Shown: piece after piece, positions 1 to 9,811 of the stretch
Layout: the number at the start of each line of letters is the position of its first letter
Numbering within the stretch: position 1 is the first letter of the stretch
From: Acanthaster planci
Lineage: Eukaryota > Echinodermata > Asteroidea > Valvatida > Acanthasteridae
Direction: 5' to 3'
Assembly (NCBI RefSeq): GCF_001949145.1
Contig: NW_019091362.1
Span: 7,963,134-7,979,254, forward strand
Length of the DNA: 16,121 bases
Position numbers and translations under genes: made by a program
Notes under the pieces: generated by a model
Database searches by the model: none
Seen by the model: only the letters and a program-made list of their open reading frames with translations
Told to the model about the DNA's origin: nothing

Positions 1-376
1 ATCGTAACAGTTCCGAGTACAGTTTTTTGTTACAAGGCCCTGTTCCCTTTGTCCGAGTTTGGAGACCCCGGCCATGCATATAAAAGCATACATGTCCGGA
101 TCCGGAATCCCCGGTAGGAAGTGGTTAATATTACTACATTGAAAAAGGTGCAATTCCTAGAAATTGTTGAGTAGAAATAGCAATTTGCTTGCTTCGAATA
201 ATTGGGCGCTTATTTTTGTATTCAGCCAGATGAATTTTTTAAAGTACATGTAAAACCCACCAAAGAAAGTTAGGTCCAGCAAGCACAAATTTGATTAAAT
301 GTCTTGAAAACAATGTTCTATGGAATGACTTCAAGCACACCTTTCAAATAGAGAGAAGACATGCAATCAGACTCAC
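1..376 (-). other. Start of the intron after exon F
   Basis: The minus-strand donor GTGAGT at 376-371 opens this intron. No exon matching TM5 of the transporter is seen. A 12-bp perfect palindrome TCCGGATCCGGA lies at 96-107 within a GC-richer patch. Nothing else can be assigned. Confidence 0.6.
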
Positions 377-488
377 CGTCACTCTTAACTGTTTGACTTT
401 CAAGTTTCTTGGCAGTAATAAACTTGCCAATCGCCAGTAGGGCACACACAGTCCCACTGATTGCTGCTAACACACACAGAGATGATGC
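377..488 (-). CDS. TMEM163: TMEM163-like exon F: TM4, last exon inside the window
   Basis: The exon is 112 nt. The acceptor TTGTCTACAG precedes 488 and the donor GTGAGT follows 377. It enters in phase 0 and leaves in phase 1. It encodes ASSLCVLAAISGTVCALLAI, then GKFITAKKLESQTVKSDG if the next exon supplies a Gly codon. The match is human SILSGILCSILAVLKF, then MLGKVLTSRALITDG. The next exon, which should begin TM5, is not found between 1 and 376 and so lies off the window. Confidence 0.9.
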
Positions 489-3400
489 CTGTAGACAAGG
501 AATTAACATTGAGGGTCAGCTGGAATGAAATTCAAACAGTGTTAACGTCCCCCCCTTTAAACATGCAAACCAGTGAAAAGTGGCTTGAGGAAACTGATAT
601 CATCTCTGCCATGGGAAAGAATTAGACATCACCATCCACAAAACACAATTAAATGTATCCATTTTAATTTCATTTATTGTCATTTGCGTGTGTGTTGCAA
701 TTTGCACTTTGTATAAAATTATTATTCTTGATATTCCTTTCTAACTATGACACCAAGGATTCCTAAAAAGCACCCTTGGTGCTGTAGCTCGCAAGCCTGA
801 AGAAATGTGCATTCATGTTGATAGTCGTCTTTGACAAGTTATCTTCACCTGAAATCAGAGCACTGCATTGTACATTCCATCCTTAGGTTGATAAATGGTC
901 GATTTTCACTCCAAGTAACAAGCAGCCGAATTTCTCAAAAGCCATGGGAATCTGGTGCAATATTGTAAGTTTTACCGTGTCTCTAACAAGCATCCCTACC
1001 ACACATGCACCCATGAACACCGTGACAATTAGAAAGTGCACTTTGAACTCTGCAATATGTCTGAAACATCTCTGATTGAAGAAAAAAAAATACCTCAACT
1101 TTGCATGGTGCTATTCGTGGACAAGTCTGACCTAAATCCACAACCCACTGGTGCAAATTTCAGACATTTTCAACCCAAACAAAGTGATTTAGTAATGTTA
1201 AGAGTAACAGTGCTAAAAAATGGACCAATTCAATACAAAGTGAAAGCAAATGCACAAAGAGTGCCATATTTGTACATGCACTTATTTCAAAGGCATACTC
1301 TATAAATGGAGTCTTTTAAGAGACTTCTGGCAAGTCTGGACTGACATCTGGCCCTGAGGCCTCAATTTTCTGGTGACGGAAATAACCGAAGGCCTGTTAT
1401 ATGAACGTACTGTAAAATGAATTTGTAATGGGTCGATGGGGATTGCCATATTGTATCTCTTCATCTATAGCACTCATTGTCAGCTGCGTTACTGCCAGGG
1501 ATGAGGAAGTTGCATGCCCAACATGGTGGCAGGTTGTGTGTAAAGGATCTGGCATGCACAGAGTGGTGCCAGTTTGGTAGCATGACAAAAGAACTGTAGT
1601 TTGCTTCTTCACATACAAAACTAGTAAGCCAGATCATTGAAGTTAAAACTGCTCTAGTGTGGACTGAAAGAATAACATTACTCAGATGGGAATTCTGGAA
1701 TTCCTGAACCAATTTCAGCTTTTCCCCTTGAATGTCAAATTCTGCAAATTGGAAATAACAGGATCACTTTTCCCAATATGAATCACAGCTTAATTAGTGG
1801 GTCCTTACATGATGATTGGAACCATTTGGGCCAAATCAAACTAAGGTAAAATGTTATGCTAAATGTAACTTCCCAGAAACAATGAAAATGTCATCATCTC
1901 AGTTCTTTCAAAATTAAGAATCCAGATTAAACTGTTATTCCCAAGAAGTACTTGTAAGGAGCTTTTGGCATTCTGAAACCAACTCTAGCAGGAACAAATA
2001 AAAGCAGAACGAGAAACCAAAAACAAACCAGAACCCAGCTGAAACAAAAAAGAGAAATTACCTTCCCCCAGCAACAACAACAAACAGAAAAAAAGAACCT
2101 CAATGTCAAAAAGAGAGAAACTGTGAAAAGATGAGTCAAACATGCAGACACCTCCAAAATGGCAAAATTGTTGCATGTTCATGTGAAGTGCACCATTTGG
2201 ACAAAAGCAAAGCAGATTGAAAGGGCACATGGGCCACACTGATTGGTGCCTCATCCAACTACATGTACAAATCCTTGGACCAGTACAGCTTCCCCCCCCT
2301 TCACAAACCAAGTATCAGGTTTGAGGAGACACATTCAATATTTATAAGTTTCATGAACATAAAAATTATGATTAAAGATTGGCAAATAGGATCTCGGCAC
2401 GATGCTGAGTTCACATGTCAAGGAGCACCATGTGGTTTTGAATCCAAAATGGATCGACACCCTTGTTTGCAGGATAGGGCATTCTGGTAACCCACTAAAA
2501 ATATCAAATCCCAAGCACATTAACTGATATCCTCTTTGAAATTCCCACCAACTTTCTGTTGTATGCCTCAGATTAAATTCCAAACTTTTCAGGCCCTGAA
2601 CGTTAAAAATAAAACCAAACAGCGAAATTAAAAAACACTTTCTTATAACAATTAATGCAATAGATCCATTGAAAATGAAACGAAAATGATTTCACCACCA
2701 ATGTGAAACTCAACTGATGCCAACCACCATATATAAACACCAAGACTGAGGCTTCAAATCTTACACTTTTGGTGTGAATTTTGTCAAAAAGTTCGATGAG
2801 ATCTCGCACAATGATTGACAGGCTGGCTACTAGGAAGAAAATGGCAAGAAACAACAGGGCACTGCCGTAGAGAAGAAAAATAAAATTCAACTCTTAGAGG
2901 AGAGTGGCACACACACAAGGACCTGACAACTTACAAACCAATTAAATAGGATCCTAGATTACTGTTCTTAAAGTGTGGCATTGAACTGGTTCAGATTGGC
3001 ATACCACAGTTATGCCAAACCACGTAATTCCCCAAAATTGGTTTTCATTACTGTCCTTAGAAAGGACAATTTGCGACTGTTAAGTTCATTTTGTCAAAAC
3101 AGGTCCAAAACAATCACGGACGTTGACACACTTCACCATTTCAATCAATTATACATTGTATTTATAAAAACCTTGACAGCTAGTCTATACAGGCAGTTAA
3201 ACAAAGTCCAACCACATACTGAACAACAACAAAGAAAAAGGAACATGACGACATGATTAAACTCTCAGTACATAAACAATGTAATACTGAACATATGAAA
3301 TCACAGTACACCCAAACAATTCATGCCATACATTCGCACACATTTCTTTCTCAATAATGTTGAAATTGCTATATTCTCCCTGCTCATGAAGATACATATG

Positions 3401-6400
3401 TAGAGGATCACAGAATAACCTGTTAATCTGAAAAAAATGCCGGAACGTGCAACAAAATAACTGCAGTGCCAAAAAATGCATACAGGACAAACAGAAATAA
3501 CCACTAAGTTTACACTGATATGAGAAGATTACAGGTGGTATTTCTACAAACCGTCTTTGCTGCACTTACATGATTCACCCTCCACCAAAGATGTCGGGAA
3601 ATACTGAATGCTGCAAAGTACAGGTTGGAACAGGATCACTTACTATACACAATATATTTTAAAGTAGCAAACCTTGACAAATGTCGTACAGTGCTGGATC
3701 TCTGTTCTTCCCCAAAAGATATCAAACATGGCTCTGTTATTATTTGTCGCAGAAAGACATGTATGAAATTAATGCCAATAAATCTCTCTCTTTCTTGCAC
3801 ACTGTCATATTTTCAGCCTACTGGTGGCTGGTTGGTGAGTTTATCTCCAGCTGTTCTTCTCCAAAACATACCACATCCTAAAGCTAGATGGAGCTACCGG
3901 TAGGAAGCCTATTGAAAAATGAAAGGATAATCCCTAAATTCTGCTCAAAAAGAACAGAATATGCTCATTAACCCCCCCACGTCCTGCTTCTTATTACATG
4001 TACATGATACGTGTACCTAAAAACATGGAGTGTAGGTACAGTATTTTGGTTACTTCTTTTATACTGATTCAGTGTGCACTGAACGAGGTCCATTGGGCTG
4101 CATTAACTTTGAAGGGTACTAGTTGCATGCCGTATAAATGAGCCACAAGTACATTGAACCTTTTGCAACACATTCAATTTATAACAGACACTTTTTTTTC
4201 TTCACTGCCAATGTCGCATTTTGCAAAAGCCCCTCTGAAGAAACCCTGTTTTGTCAGGCCATCAAAATATGGTATGCTGGAGAAAAGGCAGCATGACTTT
4301 TTATTTCATTTACTGGCTTTCTTTATTATGTTTAAAATTCACTACTCAAATTTCTACTTCTGGATACAAAATGGATGAAAAAAAATTTCACTTCAATTGA
4401 CAAGCATTTCCTTTTTTCTCAAAAAATCCAAATTATCTGTACAGAACCTTCAGTTACTTCCCCTAAAAAATTATCTATCGTCCTGAGATATATCAATTGA
4501 GCCTCACCAGAATTTGACCACTCAGAACTTCTTGTGTTATGTATGGTGTTTGTTTCCCAACTGTAATAAATTAAAATTCTACCAAGGTTCTGTTCAAATG
4601 CATATTCTGCTGCCTGCATTAAATTTCCTGACTATTCACCCTTCATTTTATTGCTTGTTGCAGGCAACCATGAAAATGCAAGAACGACGATAATAATTAA
4701 ACGTACACTGCTATGAGCACAATTCAAAATAACTATAGTACTAAATAACTATTATGATAAATAAATATAATTAATAAATAAATATAGCTCTTTAGTGCTG
4801 AAAGTAAATATAATGCTATTCAAACATTATTGAAAAATATTTATATTACTGTGCATTATCATAATGAGTGTTCTGTATACATGTGCCCATCTTCCCTGAC
4901 TAGAGAATGACATAATCAGCAAGCCTACCTGTACTGAAATTCCACTCTGACCGTGAACCCTAAGAATCTTCAATCCTTGTTACAAGGACTGTCAGCAACC
5001 AGATAACAAAATTCTCAAGTATATAAAATGCACAAACTCACATTCGTTCCCTCTGCTCTGAGTAAAGTGTTGTCACCGAACCAAAGAATCTCCATATTAC
5101 AACCACCGATGTGAACACGTCAAGTACACAGCCAAACTAGATGAATTTGGATAAAAAAAAAAGAACAGACAGAAGGTGAAAAAGCTGTGCTGGGAAGTTT
5201 GATCTTACTTTACCCTATTCCTCCAAGGACTGGGTAGATCTGAAGTAAACCATAAACTGGAATGTGGGACAGACAAACTTTCATCAAATGCAGCACTTAC
5301 CCCAAAGCCAAAAGCAGCTGAGCTTGCGGTCATTGCAGAAAGAACTGGGAGGGGAGAGAAACAGGTGACTACTTTTTGGCAGTTTATCATTTTTTATTAC
5401 GATAGAATACAATGAAATAAATACAAATTCTGTGCCTATAACTTCTTGATTGTGCTTGATATCTTACACTGTTGATCTTTTGGACAGGTGACTATTATTT
5501 TCTAACAAGTATGTCAGAAAATTAACTGACACATATATAGTCTCTTCGCACTCCATAGGATCATCCTCATTATTCATTTATGGTAATGATGCCAAGGATT
5601 CCTCAAAAGGGCTCCTGGCACTAGAGCTAGCATGCCTGAAGAAAATTGTGGATGGAAAATGGAAAAACATTTGGGGTAAAATACATCTACACAGAATCAG
5701 GTAGGGACTAAAAAACCAAATCCACATGAGGACCAAGGCCAGGAATTGAACCAGGGTGTTTTTGTTGTGTTTTGTTGAACTTTTGAATTACCTCAAGTTA
5801 GTTCTCTCCCGTTTTTAATTGGCCTCACATGCAAGGGTAGCAAACTATTGCACGCGTTGACACATGACTTACCAAAGCTAATACCGCCAAGTATAAGCAG
5901 ACTGAAAACTGAAGCCCATGCAAACCCCATGGCTGCTCTGCGCCATCGCTGTGCTGGATTGGCTGTCCATGGAAGAGAGTCATCCAGTGGAACTGGAGAG
6001 AAAAAAGGAAAAAAAAGGGAGGGAAAATGAGTAATAAGAGAGTTTTGATTGAGAATATTTATCTTAATACAGACCTTGCATGTACATGTAAATGGAAGAA
6101 AGAAAAAAATGAAAAACTCTCCCACACCAACGAGATACATGTACACTATAGTTCCTTTTTATGCCATGGACAGGACCATTTTTTATTGAGGTACCTGTAG
6201 CAACCCAACAAATGCCAGTGAGTTGTAAGTACACATAGGAAAGAAAGTGCTGAAATTAACAACATGCATTGTCAGTTGACCGGTCATGTCATACTTGTAT
6301 TATCCAGAACATGACATACTGGTATACCTCACAAAGACTTCCACAGAATGAAGTCAAAACCCAAGGAAATTAGACTGCCTTTTGACTGTTTTTGTTAAAC

Positions 6401-9400
6401 TACGGAATACATGTACATATGCATCAAGCAAGTGGTACTGTAAACAGCTAAATTTGCAAGTTGAGTAAATTGAGGAAACTGCCTTCTTCTCCCATTTGGT
6501 GTATTCATACACAGCAATAGAAAAAAATCAGGTTCATGAGTTCTTTTCCAGGTAAGGGGCTTGAAGGAGAAGAGAAATGGGGGAAACAAAACAACTTTGA
6601 TACTGTGCCTTAATCATAAATATTAAAAAACCCTCCTTTTCCTGTAACTACCAGTCAAAATCTCCTTCCACTTCTCCTTCTACATACAGTACACAGACAT
6701 ATCATATGTCACTTGACTGATTTTGACTGATAGGACTACTGTGTCAAGAACATATTTTTGCATAGCGAAGGTTTTAAGACCTCGATCTGCTTGCAGCTAG
6801 GAAGAATTTGGGGACTCAAACTTGTAGCCAAACCAGCCCAAATCAATTTGAGGACAGAACTGAGTACACATGGTACATAAGTATTTCCCTGTGGGTGTTT
6901 CTTTTAGTAGCTTGTGATCAGGCCGTTTCTGTTGCGCAGGGATGCTACTCCGTGCACTGCATTGTGGGTATTTTTCTGTTACCGGTACATCATTGGGGAA
7001 ATCTGCTGATACCCTCCTGGGCCTGTTTATCAATTCATTATCTGCGGTCACAAATCCACTGAGCTGTTTTTATGACTGGGGTAATAACACACATGGAACC
7101 TTTGAAGTGGAGGGAGAGGAATTGTGACTCCTGTTCAGACTGTGTCAGATTTTAGCTACATATGAGTAAGAATTTCGAGAACACATATGCATACATGAGC
7201 ATGTACGTGGAGGTATGCACATCAGCACGATCACCCTTGTGATATATACATGTACATGTATACAGGTACATGTACCAGCACCAGTACCAGGAGTTACAGA
7301 TCAGTGACTTTGGAGTAGATGTTTTATGGTCCACAAGCCTGTGCTACACTTTAATCATCCATCGGCTTAACTATTTACATGTACATACACAGCCAAAATA
7401 ACAGCACAGAAATATTGACCACATATGTATTTAACAAGATTCTATGTCATTGCTGCAAAACCTTAACCCTAACAGTCCCAAATCCTCCAGTTTCCACACA
7501 ATTTTACGTACACCCTTGGGGGTTAGGGTTAAGGGTTTCATTTATTCTCACAATTTGTTCAGGCAGTAACGTCTCCCCATTCCACTCTCCCCCCCCCCAA
7601 AAAAATGTCTACAGATATCTTACTAAACAGCACAAAATGTGCTTAATCCAGCATTGAAACTCAAAAAAAAAACCAACAACAGCGAACAGAATTTTTAAAA
7701 AGTCGCCACCAACTTAAAATGCAGTTTTATTGAGTGGGACTATTCGGTGTGAATTACATGTATGTAGTCTGCATATGGCATTACCAGTGAAGTATTTTGA
7801 AAACATTCATGTACCGCAGCTGACTCTGTAGAATATCAGTCAAAATCAATACAAATTTAAATATCAAAACAAACAGTGAGCTTATCTGATTTAGAAATGT
7901 TTGGGGGCTGTGTGATGATTTAGATATCCTTTTACAACGCCAACACACTATGCAATTAATTCACCAACTGATTATTCGGGGGGATCACTGTATAAAATAA
8001 TCAGGAAGTTTACTGAATGGTTTAATATTGACACTGTATTATAGTGAGTAATTTCAACAAGCCCAGGAACGATGGAATGAAAAAGAATTTTAAAAAATTG
8101 ACAAGGACAAAATTCAGAAAGAAGAAATTGTTGACTTTCATACTGTGTATTACATGCACACAATGCGGGCAAAATTGTGTGACCCAAATGAGAATGCATA
8201 TGAGTATATGGAATCCAAAATAATCTAAGCCTTTGTAATCATGAACTCTGTCAACAGTACTCTAAAATTAAAAATTATGAGTCATTCCACAAAGTTGATG
8301 AGCATTTTGTAGCATTTGGACATTTCTCAGATGAGGTTTAGGGGTAACTCAGATTAACTGAATTATTATTTATAACATTGTGACTGTTCTACTAAAGAAT
8401 TGTTCTGGAATATTTCAGGGCATTTTGAAATTATTCAGCATAACATTGTTCAATGTTAGCAGAAATAAATTGACAAGAACACAAACCCCTATTAGGGAAT
8501 TTAATGTGAGGCTTTGGTTATTTTCCTTTTTGAAATTTGGTGTAAATTAACAGATTTCATGGAGTGGCTATGAAAATGTCCGATTAAATTTCCAGAATTC
8601 CGGTCAAGAATGATGAGCTGTATTCTAAGCTAGTTATTTGGGGAGAATCTGATGCAAAAGAAAAAAGAAATTGAGCTTTAGCTAAACTTTATGAAAAATA
8701 GTTACATCTACAACCAGTTTCTACAGACTGGGCAATTTCATAATGAAACATTTGACGAGAACCAGAAGAATAGTCAAAACTAAAACGCATTTACAAATTT
8801 TACTCTGAGTAAGGGCTGCGCTGAATATCCGATCCATTATCAACTATTCAAATATTCTTTTCTAAATTTGAATATTCAAATGCAAAATTCATGAACAGGA
8901 AGGGAGAATTTTGTTTTGTTTAAATGAGAAAAATTACGCCAAGGAGGCTTGTTTCAAGCAGATTCAAATGAAAAGTGACAGAAACCTTACAACTCAAAAA
9001 GGAAATTATTCATTAAAAAATTTAAAGGGATAGAAATTTTCAACAGGGCAAGAAGTAGTATTCGTGTCTTAAGTCTTGCTACATCGTGGCTGGAGATACT
9101 CCTTTAGTGACGAGAGAACCTATTATACATGGTTCAATCATCAACAATCTGCCGGTCTTTAAGACCGATTATTTGGATATTCGATCGAATTGGTCAAATA
9201 TTCGAATAGTGAATTATTCAAATTGACTTAGCCCTGCTCCGAGTAGCCATTCCTCAACTTCATGGAATGACCCATATGCCAGCAAATTATATATTTTGCA
9301 CATATTAGTCTCAAGCTTACAATACATGAGCATCAGTGGTTATGACTACTAGTACTTTCTCCAGCATGTTGATGCAGTGCACAAAACTCAAAGTCATCTG

Positions 9401-9811
9401 ATTGAATAGAACTTGCTCACCCTGCAAACGTTGGTGGTTTATCAACAGCAGGCGAGCAAGATATCAGGTTTGAGTCTCTACCACTTGTACACAGTAAACA
9501 AAATTTCTGTACAAGTTCTTAAAGAAGCACCAATGCACAAATGCTGACAAATAATTGTGAAGAATGCAAATATTTTAAAAATATTTCTTAGGAGGTTACA
9601 GAATGAAAAGTACAAAATGCCCAGATGTGAAAATGACCCCCTCTCTTACCTTTATCATTGTCTGATTCAGTATATTTTCTGCCTGCTGCATCATTAGTGT
9701 GTCTGCTGGATGATGTAACTCTCTGGTTGTTGTTGATTGGTAGGTACTCGTCCAATTCCAAGCCTTGCTTCTCCATCTTAGAACTCAAGCTCTTCCTTGT
9801 TTGTAATCCAT
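377..9811 (-). CDS. TMEM163: TMEM163-like zinc transporter gene, partial (six exons; C-terminus off the left edge)
   Basis: Vertebrate TMEM163 is a zinc-efflux membrane protein of plasma membrane and endolysosomal/synaptic vesicles, related to the cation diffusion facilitators. Six minus-strand exons (9811-9650, 5992-5873, 5344-5301, 5136-5042, 2861-2765, 488-377) splice at AG/GT borders with compatible phases (1,1,0,2,0,1) and no stop. The joined product has about 198 residues from ATG 9776, against 289 in human. It shows a polar N-terminus, TM1 after RWRRAAMGF, TM2 around AAFGFGFGCVLDVF, TM3 around ALLFLAIFFLVASLS and TM4 around AAISGTVCALLAIGKF, ending at SDG, which matches the human TDG that opens TM5. 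The recognition is from remembered similarity to the human protein and not from a search. The continuous alignment over four helices with matching phases makes it strong. TM5, TM6 and the stop codon should lie left of position 1. The first of the paired TM2 aspartates is replaced by Gly. Confidence 0.88.
489..2764 (-). other. Intron between exons E and F (2.28 kb)
   Basis: Apart from the SINE 3'-domain fragment at 720-810, this intron holds only AT-rich sequence with short homopolymer runs. The ORFs in it have no recognisable domain and no splice-compatible phase with the transporter. Confidence 0.7.
720..810 (-). repeat. SINE copy 1: 3' domain only, 5'-truncated
   Basis: Read on the minus strand, TTTCTTCAGGCTTGCGAGCT, then a CAG-CACC-AAG segment, GGAATCCTTGGTGTCAT and an AATAATAAT tail match the 3' parts of the copies at 5569-5760 and 14789-14935. 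The tRNA-like head and middle are absent. That fits the 5' truncation seen when LINE machinery inserts SINE RNA, or simple decay. It lies in the intron between exons E and F, in the same orientation as the gene. Confidence 0.8.
2765..2861 (-). CDS. TMEM163: TMEM163-like exon E: TM3 and following loop
   Basis: The exon is 97 nt. The acceptor TCTACGGCAG precedes 2861, after a T-rich tract, and the donor GTAAGA follows 2765. Its first base completes Ile with the AT of exon D. It then reads ALLFLAIFFLVASLSIIV, a clear membrane helix, followed by RDLIELFDKIHTKS. Human has IACVILGVIFLLSSICIVV then KAIHDL in the same place. An alternative donor two bases upstream (GTGTAA) is possible but would break the frame into the next exon. 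Confidence 0.9.
2862..5041 (-). other. Intron between exons D and E (2.18 kb)
   Basis: No gene is supported here. The stretch from about 4730 to 4870 is very AT-rich, with repeated ATAAATAAATATAATTAAT-like words, and is a low-complexity tract. The rest has no repeat that could be matched elsewhere in the window. Confidence 0.65.
5042..5136 (-). CDS. TMEM163: TMEM163-like exon D: TM2 with zinc-site Asp and TM2-TM3 loop
   Basis: The exon is 95 nt. The acceptor TTCATCTAG precedes 5136, behind an A/T-rich stretch with a T run, and the donor GTGAGT follows 5042. It enters in phase 0 and leaves in phase 2 (AT, completed by T to Ile). It reads FGCVLDVFTSVVVIWRF then FGSVTTLYSEQRER. Human TMEM163 has AFDAILDVLSSAIVLWRY then SNAAAVHSAHREY. 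The second aspartate (human D128, LDV) is kept. The first (human D124) is Gly here, from codon GGC at 5133-5131. The conserved W-R-(F/Y) at the inner end of TM2 and the charged Q-R-E-R loop support the assignment. Confidence 0.93.
5301..5344 (-). CDS. TMEM163: TMEM163-like exon C: 44-nt exon, TM1-TM2 turn and start of TM2
   Basis: This very short exon has strong borders: TTTCTCTCCCCTCCCAG before 5344 and GTAAGT after 5301. TT completes a Val with the last base of exon B, then LSAMTASSAAFGFG is read, ending in phase 0. It aligns with human VMRYSASAFGFA, the end of the short outer loop and the start of TM2. Without it the flanking exons do not join in frame (44 is not a multiple of three), so skipping it would shift the frame. 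Confidence 0.9.
5345..5872 (-). other. Intron between exons B and C (528 bp), a third of it SINE
   Basis: The intron runs from donor GTAAGT at 5872 to the pyrimidine-rich acceptor at 5345. The SINE fragment at 5569-5760 fills over a third of it and reads in the same direction as the gene. The remaining sequence is unassigned. Confidence 0.8.
5569..5760 (-). repeat. SINE copy 2: from the B box through the 3' domain, internally deleted
   Basis: Read on the minus strand it starts in a decayed B box (TGGTTCAATTCC). It continues with ATGTGGATTTGG, then TTTAGTCCCTACCTGATTC and TTTTACCCC, and then the 3' domain (TTCTTCAGGCATGC, TTTTGAGGAATCCTTGGC, ATCATTACCATAAAT, AATAATGA). Each block has a counterpart in the copy split across 13718-14935. 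Relative to that copy it lacks most of the stretch around the CCTCCCAC block and the A box half of the head. Its divergence marks it as an older insertion. Confidence 0.88.
5873..5992 (-). CDS. TMEM163: TMEM163-like exon B: juxtamembrane segment and TM1
   Basis: The exon is 120 nt, with a long pyrimidine tract and CTCTCCAG before 5992 and the donor GTAAGT after 5873. It enters with TT completing Val from exon A and leaves in phase 1. It encodes an acidic and Trp-containing linker (PLDDSLPWTANP), then a basic patch AQRWRR followed by a hydrophobic helix (MGFAWASVFSLLILGGISF). This lines up with human YRKKALWVSWFSIIVTL and the residues after it, the basic patch fixing the cytosolic side of TM1. 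No close paralogue pattern such as the ZnT His-rich loop is seen. Confidence 0.92.
7245..7275. repeat. TACATGTA-rich low-complexity tract
   Basis: Overlapping TACATGTA words (ATACATGTACATGTATAC, then GGTACATGTACC) form self-complementary DNA. The same word recurs near 2262, 3998, 6080, 6410 and 7378, so it is a feature of this genome and not of one site. Confidence 0.7.
7457..7540. repeat. Small inverted repeat made of telomere-like words
   Basis: AACCTTAACCCTAAC near 7458-7472 faces GTTAGGGTTAAGGGTTT near 7523-7539 across about 50 bp. The arms are reverse complements with one small indel, and each contains one TTAGGG-type unit. There is no long (TTAGGG)n array. It could be a short hairpin, a remnant of a foldback element or chance. 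Confidence 0.5.
8278..9274. mobile_element. TA-flanked inverted-repeat element (MITE, possibly Tc1/mariner-like), interrupted by the hAT element
   Basis: The left end TGAGTCATTCCACAAAGTTG and the inverted right end TGGGTCATTCCATGAAGTTG agree at 16 of 20 positions. TA lies directly outside both ends (8276-8277 and 9275-9276), as expected for a TA target duplication. Without the 426-bp hAT insertion and its 8-bp duplication it is about 563 bp. No transposase is coded, so it would be non-autonomous. A TA duplication points to the Tc1/mariner group, but the family cannot be named from the ends alone. Confidence 0.62.
8811..9236. mobile_element. Non-autonomous hAT-type element, 426 bp
   Basis: The terminal inverted repeats are AAGGGCTGCGCTGAATATCC on the left and CAGGGCTAAGTCAATTTGAA on the inverted right. 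The core (C/A)AGGGCT is a common hAT end. Direct 8-bp target duplications flank it: CTCTGAGT at 8803-8810 and CTCCGAGT at 9237-9244, with one mismatch. Subterminal regions carry several TATTCGAATA/ATTTGAATATTCAAAT words, including a 16-bp perfect palindrome at 8866-8881 and ATTCGATCGAAT at 9179-9190. These are candidates for transposase binding sites. A hairpin CGGTCTTTAAGACCG lies at 9153-9167. There is no transposase ORF. It is inserted in the right part of the element at 8278-9274, so it is the younger of the two. Confidence 0.85.
9650..9811 (-). CDS. TMEM163: TMEM163-like exon A: cytosolic N-terminus and probable start codon
   Basis: The acceptor is a pyrimidine tract ending in TTCTTCAG just above 9811, and the donor GTAAGA follows base 9650. 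The exon is 162 nt and ends in phase 1 (codon G, completed by TT of the next exon to Val). The best start is ATG at 9776-9774, with A at -3 and G at +4, giving MEKQGLELDEYLPINNNQ and then a Ser/Asn/Asp/Lys-rich hydrophilic tail typical of a cytosolic end. The same frame has no stop between that ATG and the acceptor (it reads GLQTRKSLSSK), so translation could also enter from an upstream exon. In another frame the exon opens with ATG at its first base, followed by a TGA after eight codons. If the upstream exon is untranslated, that would be a short upstream ORF. The N-terminus is poorly conserved in the family. Confidence 0.82.

Larger units (their letters stand above)
5993..9649 (-). other. 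Large first recognised intron (3.66 kb) with a nested transposon pair
   Basis: It runs from donor GTAAGA at 9649 to acceptor CTCTCCAG at 5993. It contains the nested inverted-repeat elements at 8278-9274, TACATGTA-rich tracts near 7245-7275 and 7378-7386, and a telomere-like hairpin at 7457-7540. The rest is AT-rich, and no coding exon is supported. Confidence 0.75.

Noticed and set aside
1036-1305. An 89-codon plus-strand ORF
   Set aside because: It lies inside an intron of the minus-strand gene, with no recognisable domain. Probably chance.
4730-4870. A replication origin or matrix-attachment site in the AT-rich tract
   Set aside because: Low complexity alone is no evidence, and no other signal supports it.
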